This document shows, one piece after another, positions 16,949 through 26,454 of a stretch of DNA of 44,138 nucleotides. Below the pieces are notes generated by a model. That model was not told the origin of the DNA. It did not search any database and saw only the letters and a program-made list of their open reading frames with translations. The translations under genes were made by a program, and so were the position numbers. The stretch is from contig NZ_JAPDPE010000027.1 in NCBI RefSeq assembly GCF_026283955.1, positions 1-44,138 of the forward strand, written 5' to 3'. Position 1 is the first letter of the stretch. Each line of letters opens with the position of its first letter. This stretch comes from Dyella silvatica. GTDB taxonomy: Bacteria > Pseudomonadota > Gammaproteobacteria > Xanthomonadales > Rhodanobacteraceae.

Positions 16949-17527
16949 TCAGTCGCTTTGAATTAAAGGGTCTTGTTCACAGCTTTTTATGAAGTCATCG
17001 ATTCTCGGACTACAAAGCAAATCCTCATACGCTTTAATTTTGTCCAAAGGCCAGTCCCACCATTTAATTCTGGTCATGCAATCAATTTGCTCAGCTGTGA
17101 ATCGAGATCTGACGTATACCGCTGGGTTGCCTGCCACCACGTGATAGGGAGGAACATCTTTTGAGACTACGGCTCTGGCCCCAATAATCACGCCATCTCC
17201 TACGGTGACCCCAGATAAGATAGTTGCGCCATGCCCAATCCAAACATCATTCCCAATTCGGGTCGGACCTTTTGACTTAGGATGCCCGTCAAGTCCCGCC
17301 AAAGGACTACCTAATGCAATCCGAAGCGGAAATGTCGTAACCCAATTGGCATTGTGCTCACCACCGCCAAATATGTAGACATCGTCGGCAATGGAGCAGA
17401 ATGCGCCTATCTCAATACGTTCATCATCTGACCATAGCCTAAATATCGGGCTTCCATAACTAAAACGGCCTACTTTAACGCGGAGATCTTGGGGTACCAG
17501 CGGCGGAATGTTACTCACGGCGTTCAT
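16949..17527 (-). CDS. CatB-related O-acetyltransferase (left-handed beta helix)
   Basis: A 192-residue hexapeptide-repeat acyltransferase. The repeats run through IEIGAFCSIADDVYIFGGG, then IGNDVWIGHGATILSGVTVG and VIIGARAVVSKDVPPYHVVA, ending in GNPAVYVRSRF and the C-terminal helix WWDWPLDKI. The catalytic histidine is expected in EHNANWVTTFP. The fold is that of xenobiotic (chloramphenicol/streptogramin) acetyltransferases, but in a polysaccharide cluster such enzymes acetylate sugar hydroxyls or amino sugars using acetyl-CoA. The start codon lies 17 bases inside the wzt gene, so translation is coupled. It should modify the chain before export; no antibiotic role is implied. Confidence 0.85.
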   Translation of the reverse strand: MNAVSNIPPLVPQDLRVKVGRFSYGSPIFRLWSDDERIEIGAFCSIADDVYIFGGGEHNANWVTTFPLRIALGSPLAGLDGHPKSKGPTRIGNDVWIGHGATILSGVTVGDGVIIGARAVVSKDVPPYHVVAGNPAVYVRSRFTAEQIDCMTRIKWWDWPLDKIKAYEDLLCSPRIDDFIKSCEQDPLIQSD

Positions 17528-18953
17528 CTACGCTAGGGACAACATGCATCTTCACATCGTCGAATGGAATTCCGACTAACCCATATCGCAACTTCGTAGA
17601 AGATACGCGGATGAGTACAGCGTCATGAAGCCAATGATGTTGGATGTTGTCCCAAGGATCACCTTCAGCAACGGAGACTGTCATTGAGTACTCACCATCA
17701 GGTAAAAGCGGCAAGGTAAATTTGAACGAAGCTTCTAGAATGTCGCCAGCCTGCGTACTCAGCGCAGGTTGAACATGCGTATACGTATGCTCTCCAAACA
17801 GCGACTGCCCCAGGCGATCTTTGACGAAGAAGCCAAGGATTGGACTTGAAACAGCTTGCAATGTTTTTGCAACTATCGTCAGCCGTACCTTTTCGCCGCC
17901 TGCAAATACCGTGACAGGCTCTCCCTTAAGGTCAGAAAGCGTGACTGACTCGATGTAAGCAGAATCAGATTTCCAACCGTCCGAGTGAGCAATATTGTCA
18001 AAAAGCACGACCTTGACATCTTTGTCCACCCTCGATGCCTCAGCCTCGGTCGACATTGCTTCGACTTGACTATCCTCACCAAGCCGCCTCTGCTTAAGAG
18101 CTCTGATCTTTACCGTATCGCCGTAAATTTCCTGGGCACAATACTCAAGATAGGCGTTGGCCACTTCTTGAGCGGAACCCTTCATTCTAGAAACGCCATG
18201 GTCAAGCCAGATAGCTGATTGGCAGAAATTTATCACCGCACTAGAGTCATGACTGACAAATAGAAGCGTGCCGCGCTCTCGAAATGACCTAAGAAAGCGC
18301 ATACATTTTTGGACAAAAACAGCGTCCCCTACCGCCAAAGCTTCATCAATCACTAAGATATCAGCGTTTACGTGGGCAATAACCGCGAATGCCAGCCGCA
18401 CATACATTCCGCTTGAGTAAACCTTGACAGGTTGATTGATAAAGTCGCCAATATCGGCGAATGCAATTATATCCTCGTAACATGAGTCAATTTCCTCCCG
18501 GCTAAGCCCGAGAATCGTTGCACTCATGTAGACGTTTTCGCGCCCAGTGAACTCAGGATTAAATCCGGCGCCTAGCTCAAGCAAGGCGGCAATTCTTCCA
18601 TTAACTTCAACACTGCCAGCAGTGGGTGAAAGCGTTCCGCATATAAGCTGCAGTAAGGTAGATTTACCCGAACCATTTCGGCCTACAATTCCAACAGCCT
18701 CACCTCGCTTTATTTCAAATGACACTCCCTTTAGTGCCCAGAACTCGTGATGGTACTGTTTAACCGCTTGCCCAAAAAACTTCTGTACCCGCGGATACAA
18801 CGATTGTTTTAGTCGATCCGCTGGCTTCTCGTAAACATGATAAACCTTGGATACATCGCGCACACAGATGACCACATCTGAATTCAGAGAAGCAGCTGAT
18901 TCAGCGGACTGAGTATCTGACGTGAAAACTTTAATTTCAGAGGACATCGGCAA
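17511..18953 (-). CDS. wzt: O-antigen ABC transporter ATP-binding protein with carbohydrate-binding tail
   Basis: A 480-residue ATPase that powers export of undecaprenyl-linked polysaccharide across the inner membrane with Wzm. The nucleotide domain shows Walker A GRNGSGKS (91-98), the Wzt-type LELGAGFNPEFTGREN (126-140), the relaxed signature YSSGMYVRLA (179-188, replacing LSGGQ as usual in this family), Walker B DILVIDEALAVGD (198-210) and the H-loop histidine H235. Residues about 310-480 form an extra domain (VRLTIVAKTLQAVSSPILGF, LPDGEYSMTVSVAEGD) matching the Wzt C-terminal beta-sandwich that recognises the finished chain end. Its presence implies a chain-capping signal. It overlaps wzm by 17 bases and the acetyltransferase by 17. 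Confidence 0.92.
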   Translation of the reverse strand: MPMSSEIKVFTSDTQSAESAASLNSDVVICVRDVSKVYHVYEKPADRLKQSLYPRVQKFFGQAVKQYHHEFWALKGVSFEIKRGEAVGIVGRNGSGKSTLLQLICGTLSPTAGSVEVNGRIAALLELGAGFNPEFTGRENVYMSATILGLSREEIDSCYEDIIAFADIGDFINQPVKVYSSGMYVRLAFAVIAHVNADILVIDEALAVGDAVFVQKCMRFLRSFRERGTLLFVSHDSSAVINFCQSAIWLDHGVSRMKGSAQEVANAYLEYCAQEIYGDTVKIRALKQRRLGEDSQVEAMSTEAEASRVDKDVKVVLFDNIAHSDGWKSDSAYIESVTLSDLKGEPVTVFAGGEKVRLTIVAKTLQAVSSPILGFFVKDRLGQSLFGEHTYTHVQPALSTQAGDILEASFKFTLPLLPDGEYSMTVSVAEGDPWDNIQHHWLHDAVLIRVSSTKLRYGLVGIPFDDVKMHVVPSVDERRE

Positions 18954-19773
18954 AACCTTTACGCATTTTCTGAAACACGACGAAACCCATCCACGCGATT
19001 ATCAAGCCCAAAGCCATCGCGACACACCATTGTTCCATATCGGGAATTTGCCCGTAAATTAAAGCCTTCCTGCCTTCTTCGATAATGAACGTCAAGGGGC
19101 TTAGTTTCATCCAAATTTGGAAATTAGGCGGTAAGCTAGAAAGCGGATAAACAATGGGAGATATAAAGAATAGAATGCTGGTAAATGTTGTAGTTACTTG
19201 GCTGATGTCTCTAACGTAAACACCTAGCGCAGCGAGAGCAAATGAAAAACCCATAATTGTAAATATCAGCGGCACTAATATCACTGGGAAGAATATTGCC
19301 GTCCATGGAACGCTGTGCCCAAGAGCAAGCTGCACAATTAGAAGCACCACAATGCTGACCGTCGCGTGGAAAAGTGCTGAGCCCAGTACAATCCACGGAA
19401 GCGCCTCCAACGGAAATATCACTTTTTTCACATAACTGGTGTTCGAAAGTATTAGTACTGGCGCGCGATTAATGCATTCAGCAAAAACAGTGTGAATAAT
19501 CAAGCCAACAAAAAGTACAATCGCAAAATCTGCTTTACTTTCACTACTACCAGCCGCCCCACCCCAACGAGCTTTAAATACCACTGAAAACACAAACGTG
19601 TATATGACAAGCATTAATAGTGGATTTAAGAAAGACCATATCAAACCAGCCATCGACCCTCGGTAGCGCCCGATAACTTCCCGTTTAGCCATCTGCTGAA
19701 TAAGCCGAAAGTTCTTGACTAAGCTTGATATCAAGCTAAGAATCGATGTTGAGTAAGCTTGACTAGGATTCAT
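18937..19773 (-). CDS. wzm: O-antigen ABC transporter permease
   Basis: A 278-residue ABC-2 type inner-membrane permease. About six hydrophobic segments are seen, near residues 43-66, 83-103, 126-150, 157-186, 196-212 and 248-267. The N-terminal amphipathic stretch with KREVIGRYRGSMAGLIWSFL and the later FISPIVYPLSSLP are typical of polysaccharide exporters (Wzm/KpsM/TagG group). With Wzt it forms the channel for the lipid-linked O-antigen. The gene overlaps wzt by 17 bases. Upstream lies a gap of about 190 bases after metB containing one doubtful small frame. Confidence 0.92.
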   Translation of the reverse strand: MNPSQAYSTSILSLISSLVKNFRLIQQMAKREVIGRYRGSMAGLIWSFLNPLLMLVIYTFVFSVVFKARWGGAAGSSESKADFAIVLFVGLIIHTVFAECINRAPVLILSNTSYVKKVIFPLEALPWIVLGSALFHATVSIVVLLIVQLALGHSVPWTAIFFPVILVPLIFTIMGFSFALAALGVYVRDISQVTTTFTSILFFISPIVYPLSSLPPNFQIWMKLSPLTFIIEEGRKALIYGQIPDMEQWCVAMALGLIIAWMGFVVFQKMRKGFADVL

Positions 19774-19781
19774 TAAGTTTC

Positions 19782-19970
19782 TCAGGAAAATTTCGATTTA
19801 AATGATTCATTGAAGCAATCGGCACAACGCACAATGCCAATTACCGGATATCGCAGGCCATTGGTCAACGAGATACTCTTGCGCTGAAGCTCGTCAGTTT
19901 TCGAAGCCAAGCGCTTGTTTATTGACCAAAAATTATTAGCCACTAGCCAAATATCCTTGACCAAAATCAA
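19782..19970 (-). CDS. Doubtful 62-codon frame between metB and wzm
   Basis: A TTG-started frame overlapping the metB stop by four bases (TTGA) and ending eight bases before the wzm start. The product would be basic with no signal peptide and a single CxxC (RCADC). I recognise no family. The tight spacing is what a translated gene in an operon would show, but the rare start codon and lack of a ribosome site argue against it. Confidence 0.25.
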   Translation of the reverse strand: MILVKDIWLVANNFWSINKRLASKTDELQRKSISLTNGLRYPVIGIVRCADCFNESFKSKFS

Positions 19971-21133
19971 CTCAATGCATATTTCAGCTCGCGCTCCAAA
20001 TCAGCAATGTCTTCAACTCCAACTGATAACCGAATTAAGCCATCACTAATCCCAAGGCGCTTGCGATTAATCAGTGGCACAGACGCATGCGTCATTAGAG
20101 CAGGATGCTCTATTAAGCTTTCGACACCACCAAGTGACTCAGCTAGTGCAAAAAGTTCGCAACGCTCTAGCATCCGCTTGGCTTTGCGAAGGCCACCTTT
20201 AACCACAATGCTGATAATCCCGCCGTACCCTGCCATCTGCCGCTTTGCTAATGCATGCTGTGGATGACTTTTCAATCCAGGGTAGATAACTCGTTCAATA
20301 GCATTATTTTTTTCCAGCCACTGCGCTAAATGAAGAGCGCCAGCGCAATGTGCTTTCATGCGTAGATGCAGCGTCTTCAAACCTCGCATAGCAAGAAACG
20401 CATCAAAGGGCCCCGACACGGCTCCCACCGAATTTTGTAGAAATCCCATTTGCGCAGAGAGTGCCGCGTTCTTAGCCACTACGATGCCACCGACCATATC
20501 GGAATGACCATTGAGATATTTAGTGGCTGAATGCAGTACAAGATCGGCACCATGCTCTAGAGGACGCTGGATCATGGGCGAACAAAAAGTGTTATCGACG
20601 ACGAGAATGATTCCATTTCGTTTAGCAAACGCTGCAATTTTTGCTAGATCAACTAATTTGAGCATCGGATTAGTAGGGGTCTCCGCCCAGATCATCCGTG
20701 TGTTTGGTTTTATTGCAGCCCTGAGAGCAGCGGTATCATTGAGATCTACAAAGGTGAAATCCAGCCCAGCTGAGCGACGTCGCACCTTCTCAAATAGACG
20801 GTAACTGCCACCATAGAGGTCGTCCATGGCGATGACGTGGCTTCCCGAATCGAGTAGATCCAGCACGGTAGCCGCCGCTGCCAGCCCCGAACTGAAAGCA
20901 AAACCTGCATCCCCGCCCTCAAGTTCAGCTACACAACGCTCATAGGCCATCCGCGTCGGGTTCTGTGTTCGGGAATATTCATACCCTTTATGCACACCGG
21001 GGCTTTGTTGCACATAGGTCGAAGTCGCATAGATTGGCGTCATGATCGCGCCAGTTGATTCGTCAGGCCGCTGTCCTGCATGGATAGCCAATGTCCCAAG
21101 GCCAAACCTGGGCTTGCTCACTGCGATCTTCAT
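19967..21133 (-). CDS. metB: Cystathionine gamma-synthase/lyase (Cys/Met PLP enzyme)
   Basis: A 388-residue PLP enzyme of transsulfuration. Diagnostic blocks are YEYSRTQNPTR (51-61), AFSSGLAAAATVLDLL, DDLYGGSYRLFE (104-115), ETPTNPMLKLVD (151-162), VVDNTFCSP, and the PLP lysine K205 in HSATKYLNGHSDMVGG. Gamma-synthase, gamma-lyase and beta-lyase cannot be separated safely by eye; metB is used because the Xanthomonas LPS locus is bordered by metB on one side and etfBA on the other, exactly as here. A cystathionine beta-synthase gene lies 11 kb away, so a gamma-lyase role in reverse transsulfuration is also possible. It is transcribed into the LPS genes and divergently from rmlB. Confidence 0.9.
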   Translation of the reverse strand: MKIAVSKPRFGLGTLAIHAGQRPDESTGAIMTPIYATSTYVQQSPGVHKGYEYSRTQNPTRMAYERCVAELEGGDAGFAFSSGLAAAATVLDLLDSGSHVIAMDDLYGGSYRLFEKVRRRSAGLDFTFVDLNDTAALRAAIKPNTRMIWAETPTNPMLKLVDLAKIAAFAKRNGIILVVDNTFCSPMIQRPLEHGADLVLHSATKYLNGHSDMVGGIVVAKNAALSAQMGFLQNSVGAVSGPFDAFLAMRGLKTLHLRMKAHCAGALHLAQWLEKNNAIERVIYPGLKSHPQHALAKRQMAGYGGIISIVVKGGLRKAKRMLERCELFALAESLGGVESLIEHPALMTHASVPLINRKRLGISDGLIRLSVGVEDIADLERELKYALS

Positions 21134-21394
21134 ACGAAACCTTCACAGCTCGTTCCCGAGGCTGCCTCAATGATGTAAAGGTGGTCATATTAGCTTGCTG
21201 GAGTTGCTCATGACCTCTCCAAGTTGGGGCAATGTTCAGAGAAGCCCGAATCTGGAGCCCAGCGATCCCTATCCAAGCTGAAGGGGCAACTTTCATCAGC
21301 TTGGTGCCGGCACAAAGAACAGGCATTATTGCGGCACTTCACTCTGTGCGGGACGTAAATTTGGACCCGTGCACTCCCTGAAATCGGAACACGG

Positions 21395-22471
21395 ATGAAC
21401 TTGATGAGCAATATCAATCGGGCGCAGACTCTTTTTGTCACTGGCGGCGCAGGCTTCATCGGCGCCAATTTCGTATTGCAGGCAATAGCCGACGGGCTAC
21501 GCGTCATCAATCTGGACAAACTGACTTACGCCGGCAACCTGGGCACGTTGGAAAGCTTGCGAAGCAACAGTCGACATGTCTTTGTTCACGGGGACATCGG
21601 CGATCGGGCTCTGGTCACCGCCCTACTGAATGAGCATCGTCCCGACGCCATCATCAACTTTGCAGCAGAGTCCCACGTCGATCGCTCAATCGATGGGCCG
21701 GCAGCCTTTGTTGAAACCAACGTTGTTGGCACTCTGGGTCTACTCGAATCTGTCCGCGACTACTGGCGCAGCCTTCAAGATGACGGCAGGGCAGCATTTC
21801 GCTTTCTGCATGTATCGACCGATGAGGTTTACGGATCCCTCGGCGCAGAGGGTAAATTTACCGAACAAACGCCTTACGCTCCCAACTCACCCTATTCCGC
21901 ATCCAAAGCCGCATCGGACCACTTGGTTCGTGCATTTCATCACACTTATGGCCTCCCGACGCTAACCACAAATTGCTCGAACAACTATGGCCCTTATCAG
22001 TTTCCAGAAAAACTGATACCGCTGGTCATCCAGAAAGCGTTAGCTGGCGAAGCACTACCCGTCTATGGCGATGGCCGCAACATTCGCGACTGGCTGTATG
22101 TTGGCGACCATTGCACAGCAATCCGTCGGGTTCTTGAGGCTGGCCGTACGGGTGAAACATATAACATTGGTGGCAATGCGGAGCGCGAAAACATTCTGGT
22201 GGTAAGAACCATATGCGCTTTGCTGGACGAGCGACGTCCTCTTGCGCATCTTGGAAAACGTGAATCACTAATCACTTACGTCAAAGATCGCCCCGGGCAT
22301 GATCGCCGCTACGCTATCGACTCAAGCAAGCTACAGAACGAGCTTGGCTGGCAGCCTTCACAGACGTTTGAAAGCGGTATTGAACACACTATTGACTGGT
22401 ATCTGGCCAATCAACCTTGGTCGGACCGCGTGCTTGATGGGAGTTATCGCATGGAGCGCCTGGGCTCATGA
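21395..22471 (+). CDS. rmlB: dTDP-glucose 4,6-dehydratase
   Basis: A 358-residue NAD-dependent extended SDR enzyme, the second step of dTDP-L-rhamnose synthesis. It shows the [11 protein letters not shown] loop, [12 protein letters not shown] (a signature of this dehydratase), [12 protein letters not shown] with the catalytic Thr-Asp-Glu, the [10 protein letters not shown] Tyr/Lys pair and [18 protein letters not shown]. The ATG at 21395 has GGAACACGG just before it; a second ATG three codons on is possible. It opens the rmlBACD-manC operon and faces away from metB across about 260 bases that must contain both promoters. Confidence 0.97.
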   Translation: MNLMSNINRAQTLFVTGGAGFIGANFVLQAIADGLRVINLDKLTYAGNLGTLESLRSNSRHVFVHGDIGDRALVTALLNEHRPDAIINFAAESHVDRSIDGPAAFVETNVVGTLGLLESVRDYWRSLQDDGRAAFRFLHVSTDEVYGSLGAEGKFTEQTPYAPNSPYSASKAASDHLVRAFHHTYGLPTLTTNCSNNYGPYQFPEKLIPLVIQKALAGEALPVYGDGRNIRDWLYVGDHCTAIRRVLEAGRTGETYNIGGNAERENILVVRTICALLDERRPLAHLGKRESLITYVKDRPGHDRRYAIDSSKLQNELGWQPSQTFESGIEHTIDWYLANQPWSDRVLDGSYRMERLGS

Positions 22472-23355
22472 ACTCGCATAAGGGCATCATTCTCGCAGGC
22501 GGTTCCGGTACTCGGCTTTATCCGATTACGCAGGCAGTAAGCAAACAGCTGCTGCCCGTGTATGACAAGCCGATGGTCTACTACCCGTTAGCTACTCTCA
22601 TGTTGGCTGGTATCCGGCAGATCTTGATGATCAATACTCCTCATGAGCAGTCATTATTTCAACGACTGCTCGGTGATGGTTCGCAATGGGGTATCGACAT
22701 TACCTATGCTGTTCAGCCCTCACCGGATGGCTTAGCACAGGCTTTTATTATCGGTCGTGATTTCGTCGGCCAGGATCCCAGCTGCCTGGTTCTCGGTGAC
22801 AATATCTTCTACGGGGTGGGACTGACCGAGCGCTTCAAGAGAGCAGCCGCACGCACGCACGGCGCCACTGTATTTGGGTATTGGGTGAGGGATCCAGAAC
22901 GCTATGGCGTAGCTGAGTTTGATGCTAACGGCCGAGTCATCGGCTTGGAGGAAAAGCCCGCTCAACCCAAATCCCACTACGCCGTAACGGGTCTTTACTT
23001 TTACGACGGTCGCGCCTGCGACTATGCAGCAGAGCTAAGGCCATCGCCACGTGGCGAACTGGAAATTACAGACTTAAATCGCCGCTACCTGGACGACAAC
23101 TCCCTGCATCTGGAGCAACTCGGGCGAGGCTACGCATGGTTGGACACCGGCACGCATGAATCACTCATGGAGGCGGGCAACTACATTCAAACCATCGAAC
23201 ATCGACAGGGCTTGAAGATTTGCTGCCCGGAAGAAATCGCTTATCTAAGCGGGTGGATTGATGCCGAACAACTGCTGCGATTGGCTGCACCGCTCGCCAA
23301 AACTGGCTATGGGCAATATTTGCGCAATTTGACTGAACAGGGTTACGTACGATGA
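22468..23355 (+). CDS. rmlA: Glucose-1-phosphate thymidylyltransferase
   Basis: A 295-residue nucleotidyltransferase forming dTDP-glucose from dTTP and glucose-1-phosphate. It has the pyrophosphorylase loop [45 protein letters not shown] with the metal-binding Asp, and the short-form C-terminal end ([11 protein letters not shown]) of RmlA. The ATG overlaps the rmlB stop by four bases and the end overlaps rmlC by four, so the genes are translationally coupled. This is the first step of the pathway. Confidence 0.97.
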   Translation: MNSHKGIILAGGSGTRLYPITQAVSKQLLPVYDKPMVYYPLATLMLAGIRQILMINTPHEQSLFQRLLGDGSQWGIDITYAVQPSPDGLAQAFIIGRDFVGQDPSCLVLGDNIFYGVGLTERFKRAAARTHGATVFGYWVRDPERYGVAEFDANGRVIGLEEKPAQPKSHYAVTGLYFYDGRACDYAAELRPSPRGELEITDLNRRYLDDNSLHLEQLGRGYAWLDTGTHESLMEAGNYIQTIEHRQGLKICCPEEIAYLSGWIDAEQLLRLAAPLAKTGYGQYLRNLTEQGYVR

Positions 23356-23909
23356 AAGTCATCGAGACATCGCTTCCCGGAGCCTTGATTTTGGAGCCGC
23401 AGGTCTTTGGTGACGCCCGAGGCTTTTTTTACGAGAGCTACAGCAAAGCTAAATTCCTCGAAGCCGGCATTACCGCAGAGTTTGTGCAATCCAACGTGTC
23501 TCGCTCGGCCAAGGGTGTATTGCGGGGCCTGCACTACCAGTGGCCGAACCCACAAGGCAAGTTGGTCAGTGTGCTTGAGGGTGAGGTCTTCGACGTAGCC
23601 GTAGATGTCCGCCGCGGCTCACCGCATTTCGGCAAGTGGGCAGGTGTCATGCTCAGTGCCGAGAACAAACGGCACTTCTGGGTACCGGAGGGTTTTGCAC
23701 ATGGTTTCTGTGTGCTTTCCGACTTTGCCACCTTTACTTATCAATGCACGGCGCTTTACGACCGTGAGGCGGATGCCGGTGTACGCTGGAACGATGCCGC
23801 CATTGGTATTGACTGGCCACTGAGTCACCCCCTGCTTTCAGACAAAGACGAGAAGGCTCCTCTGTTGAAAGATGTGCCCGAACTCCGTTTGCCGGAACTA
23901 CGTCGTTGA
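23352..23909 (+). CDS. rmlC: dTDP-4-dehydrorhamnose 3,5-epimerase
   Basis: A 185-residue cupin epimerase. Visible active-site elements are [20 protein letters not shown] with the catalytic His (about H61), K70 in [34 protein letters not shown] and the tyrosine strand [11 protein letters not shown], where Y130 is the likely acid. Length is normal. Four-base overlaps with rmlA before and rmlD after show a compact operon. Confidence 0.96.
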   Translation: MKVIETSLPGALILEPQVFGDARGFFYESYSKAKFLEAGITAEFVQSNVSRSAKGVLRGLHYQWPNPQGKLVSVLEGEVFDVAVDVRRGSPHFGKWAGVMLSAENKRHFWVPEGFAHGFCVLSDFATFTYQCTALYDREADAGVRWNDAAIGIDWPLSHPLLSDKDEKAPLLKDVPELRLPELRR

Positions 23910-24841
23910 ATATTCTTCTGCTAGGCGCGAACGGCCAGCTGGGTCGCACCTTCCTCAAGCATGGTGGCTTGGCTAAACGCGGCACGTTGATCGCAGCCAG
24001 CCGTGATGGAAAACTTATCGACGGCGGTACTGGCGAGATAGGCGACCTCGCCCTATTGGACAGCCTTGTCGCCCTGCTCGATCGCACACAACCTGACGTC
24101 ATCGTCAACGCAGCGGCTTATACCGCAGTCGATCGCGCAGAACAGGAAGAAGATCTGGCAACTCGCGTCAACGGCCTTGCTGTGGGCGTGCTTGGCGAAT
24201 GGGCATCCAAGCACGGCGCGCTCGTACTGCACTACTCCACCGACTATGTGTTCGATGGTCGAAATCCCCAGCCCTATGCAGTGGATTCGGCAACAGATCC
24301 ACTTGGCGCCTATGGCCGCAGCAAACTCGTCGGAGAACAAGCGCTGCGAGCCAGCCATGCCGACCACCTGATCTTCCGTACAGCCTGGGTCTATGCCGCC
24401 CATGGACAGAACTTTCTTCGCACCATGCTGCGCCTGGGCAGCGAACGCGAAGAGCTGCGCGTGGTCGCGGATCAGCACGGAGCCCCCACGTCGACTAACT
24501 TGATCGAACGTGCGAGCTTGGCTGCGCTTGATCGCTGGATCGGCTCATCTCAGGAGCAACGACGTCACTTGATCGGCACTCATCACCTGGTCGCCAGCGG
24601 CACGACCACCTGGCATGGCTTTGCCGCCAAGATTTTCGATCAGGCCGCCGAGCATCAGCTCATGGCGCGCAAACCCCGGGTCGCCGCCATTACTACCGCC
24701 GACTTTCCCACTCCAGCCAAACGTCCAGCCTATTCAGTGCTGGATAATTCCGGCTTTCAACAACACTTCGAATTCACACTCCCCGATTGGCGTGAGGGCC
24801 TAGGCGAAGTGATTGATGAACTCACCACTACGGCGAATTGA
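23906..24841 (+). CDS. rmlD: dTDP-4-dehydrorhamnose reductase
   Basis: A 311-residue SDR-family reductase that finishes dTDP-L-rhamnose. It has the LLGANGQLGRTF nucleotide loop, VNAAAYTAVDRAE, HYSTDYVFDG (109-118), and the catalytic Y136 and K140 in AYGRSK, followed by FRTAWVYAAHGQNF. The start is TTG, with its TG shared with the TGA stop of rmlC (TTGA overlap); no ATG is available near enough to preserve the N-terminal strand. manC starts seven bases after the stop. Confidence 0.95.
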   Translation: MNILLLGANGQLGRTFLKHGGLAKRGTLIAASRDGKLIDGGTGEIGDLALLDSLVALLDRTQPDVIVNAAAYTAVDRAEQEEDLATRVNGLAVGVLGEWASKHGALVLHYSTDYVFDGRNPQPYAVDSATDPLGAYGRSKLVGEQALRASHADHLIFRTAWVYAAHGQNFLRTMLRLGSEREELRVVADQHGAPTSTNLIERASLAALDRWIGSSQEQRRHLIGTHHLVASGTTTWHGFAAKIFDQAAEHQLMARKPRVAAITTADFPTPAKRPAYSVLDNSGFQQHFEFTLPDWREGLGEVIDELTTTAN

Positions 24842-24847
24842 ACGGCC

Positions 24848-26260
24848 ATGTTGATCCCACTGATTCTAAGCGGCGGTAGCGGCACTCGACTCTGGCCAGT
24901 ATCACGTAAGAATCTGCCCAAGCAGTTCTTATCCCTCACTGGTGAGGGGACCCTGTTCCAGCAGACGATTACCCGTACTCGCAAGCTGCCCCATGTAGCT
25001 GCGCCCATTATTGTCGCCAGTGAAGATCATCGCTTCCTCGCTGCCGAGCAATTGCTCGAATTGGACATTCAAGACGCCACCATCGTCCTGGAGCCCATCG
25101 CAAGAAATACCGCACCGGCGATTGCACTCGGTGCCATGCATGCACTTGAGCGCGATCCCAATGCACTTTTGCTGGTCCTGCCGGCAGATCACCTGATCGG
25201 TGACACACAGAGTTTTACCGATGCGGTACAACGCGCGCTCCCTGCCGCCCATCAGGGCTGGCTGGTCACGTTTGGGATTCGTCCAGATCGCCCTGAAACA
25301 GGCTTTGGTTACATTCGCCGCGCGGAAGCGATTGGAAGTGATGCCTTTCATGTCGGACAGTTCGTCGAAAAACCTGATCTGGTTACTGCCGAGTCATATC
25401 TTGCTGACCGCAGTTACGACTGGAACTCGGGGATGTTCTTGTTTAAGGCTTCGCGCTACCTCGACGAACTGGCCGAACACGCGCCAGAAATGTATGACAC
25501 AGTGCGCATCGCACACGCGTCGGCAAAGATTGACCTCGACTTTGTGCGTGTCGATCAAGCGACCTTCGCCAAGGTGCCGGATAACTCCATCGACTATGCC
25601 GTCATGGAGAAAACAACACGCGCGGCTGTCGTACCGGTGAGCTGCGAATGGAGCGATATCGGATCGTGGTCCGCACTTTGGCTAGCAGGTATGCGCGATG
25701 CGGAAGGAAACCTGCGCGAAGGCGACACGATTGCCGTTAGTACCCACAACTCCTTACTGCGCTCACATGATCGCCACCTCTTGGCTACGGTTGGGGTCGA
25801 TGACTTGATCGTGGTGACTACGCCAGATGCCACGCTGATCGCACACCGTGATGCCGCACAAGATGTGAAGCGGGTGGTCGACGAATTGAAAGCTTCCGGC
25901 CGCAGCGAGCACTCGCTGCATCGCGTCGTGCGCCGGCCATGGGGCAGCTACGACTCGCTTGAGTCGGCCGACCGCTTCCAGGTCAAACGTATCGTGGTGA
26001 AGCCCGGCGCGGCACTGAGCCTGCAGAAGCATCATCACCGTGCCGAGCACTGGATCGTGGTTTCCGGCACGGCCGAGGTCACCTGCGACGAGAACGTATT
26101 TCTGCTTGGCGAAAATCAAAGCACCTACATTCCGTTAGGCAGCGTGCATCGATTGCGCAATCCGGGCAAGGTGCCGCTGGAGATCATCGAGGTGCAGTCA
26201 GGCAGTTATCTTGGCGAGGATGACATTGTCCGGCTCGAGGATGTCTACGGTCGCTCTTGA
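24848..26260 (+). CDS. manC: Mannose-1-phosphate guanylyltransferase/mannose-6-phosphate isomerase
   Basis: A 470-residue bifunctional type II enzyme, called XanB in Xanthomonas, making mannose-6-phosphate from fructose-6-phosphate and GDP-mannose from mannose-1-phosphate. The N-terminal half has LSGGSGTRLWPVSRKNLPKQ, VLPADHLI, FVEKPDL and YDWNSGMFLF. The C-terminal isomerase cupin has RPWGSYDSL, QVKRIVVKPGAALSLQKHHH and RAEHWIVVSGTAEVT. It follows rmlD by seven bases and ends in a strong terminator. The usual partner phosphomannomutase (xanA/manB) is not next to it here, so it must be elsewhere if GDP-mannose is made. Confidence 0.95.
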   Translation: MLIPLILSGGSGTRLWPVSRKNLPKQFLSLTGEGTLFQQTITRTRKLPHVAAPIIVASEDHRFLAAEQLLELDIQDATIVLEPIARNTAPAIALGAMHALERDPNALLLVLPADHLIGDTQSFTDAVQRALPAAHQGWLVTFGIRPDRPETGFGYIRRAEAIGSDAFHVGQFVEKPDLVTAESYLADRSYDWNSGMFLFKASRYLDELAEHAPEMYDTVRIAHASAKIDLDFVRVDQATFAKVPDNSIDYAVMEKTTRAAVVPVSCEWSDIGSWSALWLAGMRDAEGNLREGDTIAVSTHNSLLRSHDRHLLATVGVDDLIVVTTPDATLIAHRDAAQDVKRVVDELKASGRSEHSLHRVVRRPWGSYDSLESADRFQVKRIVVKPGAALSLQKHHHRAEHWIVVSGTAEVTCDENVFLLGENQSTYIPLGSVHRLRNPGKVPLEIIEVQSGSYLGEDDIVRLEDVYGRS

Positions 26261-26277
26261 GCTAACGCGTCGCTCGC

Positions 26278-26311
26278 AACAAAAGCGCACCTAGGTGCGC
26301 TTTTTGTTTGT
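26278..26311 (+). terminator. Rho-independent terminator of the rml-manC operon
   Basis: Bases 26281-26304 are a perfect palindrome (AAAAGCGCACC, TA, GGTGCGCTTTT) followed by TGTTTG and preceded by CAAC. It lies about 20 bases after the manC stop. Confidence 0.9.
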
Positions 26312-26454
26312 GGAAGGGAAATGAAGTTCTTTCCCACAACACGGCTAACCCATTGATCCAAATGCGACCAGACAGTACGACAGAACGGTAAAGTTGTTAC
26401 TTGGCGATAGACATTAGGCTTTCCCGGTCAAGGAATTGAGCCCTTACCTGGTCT

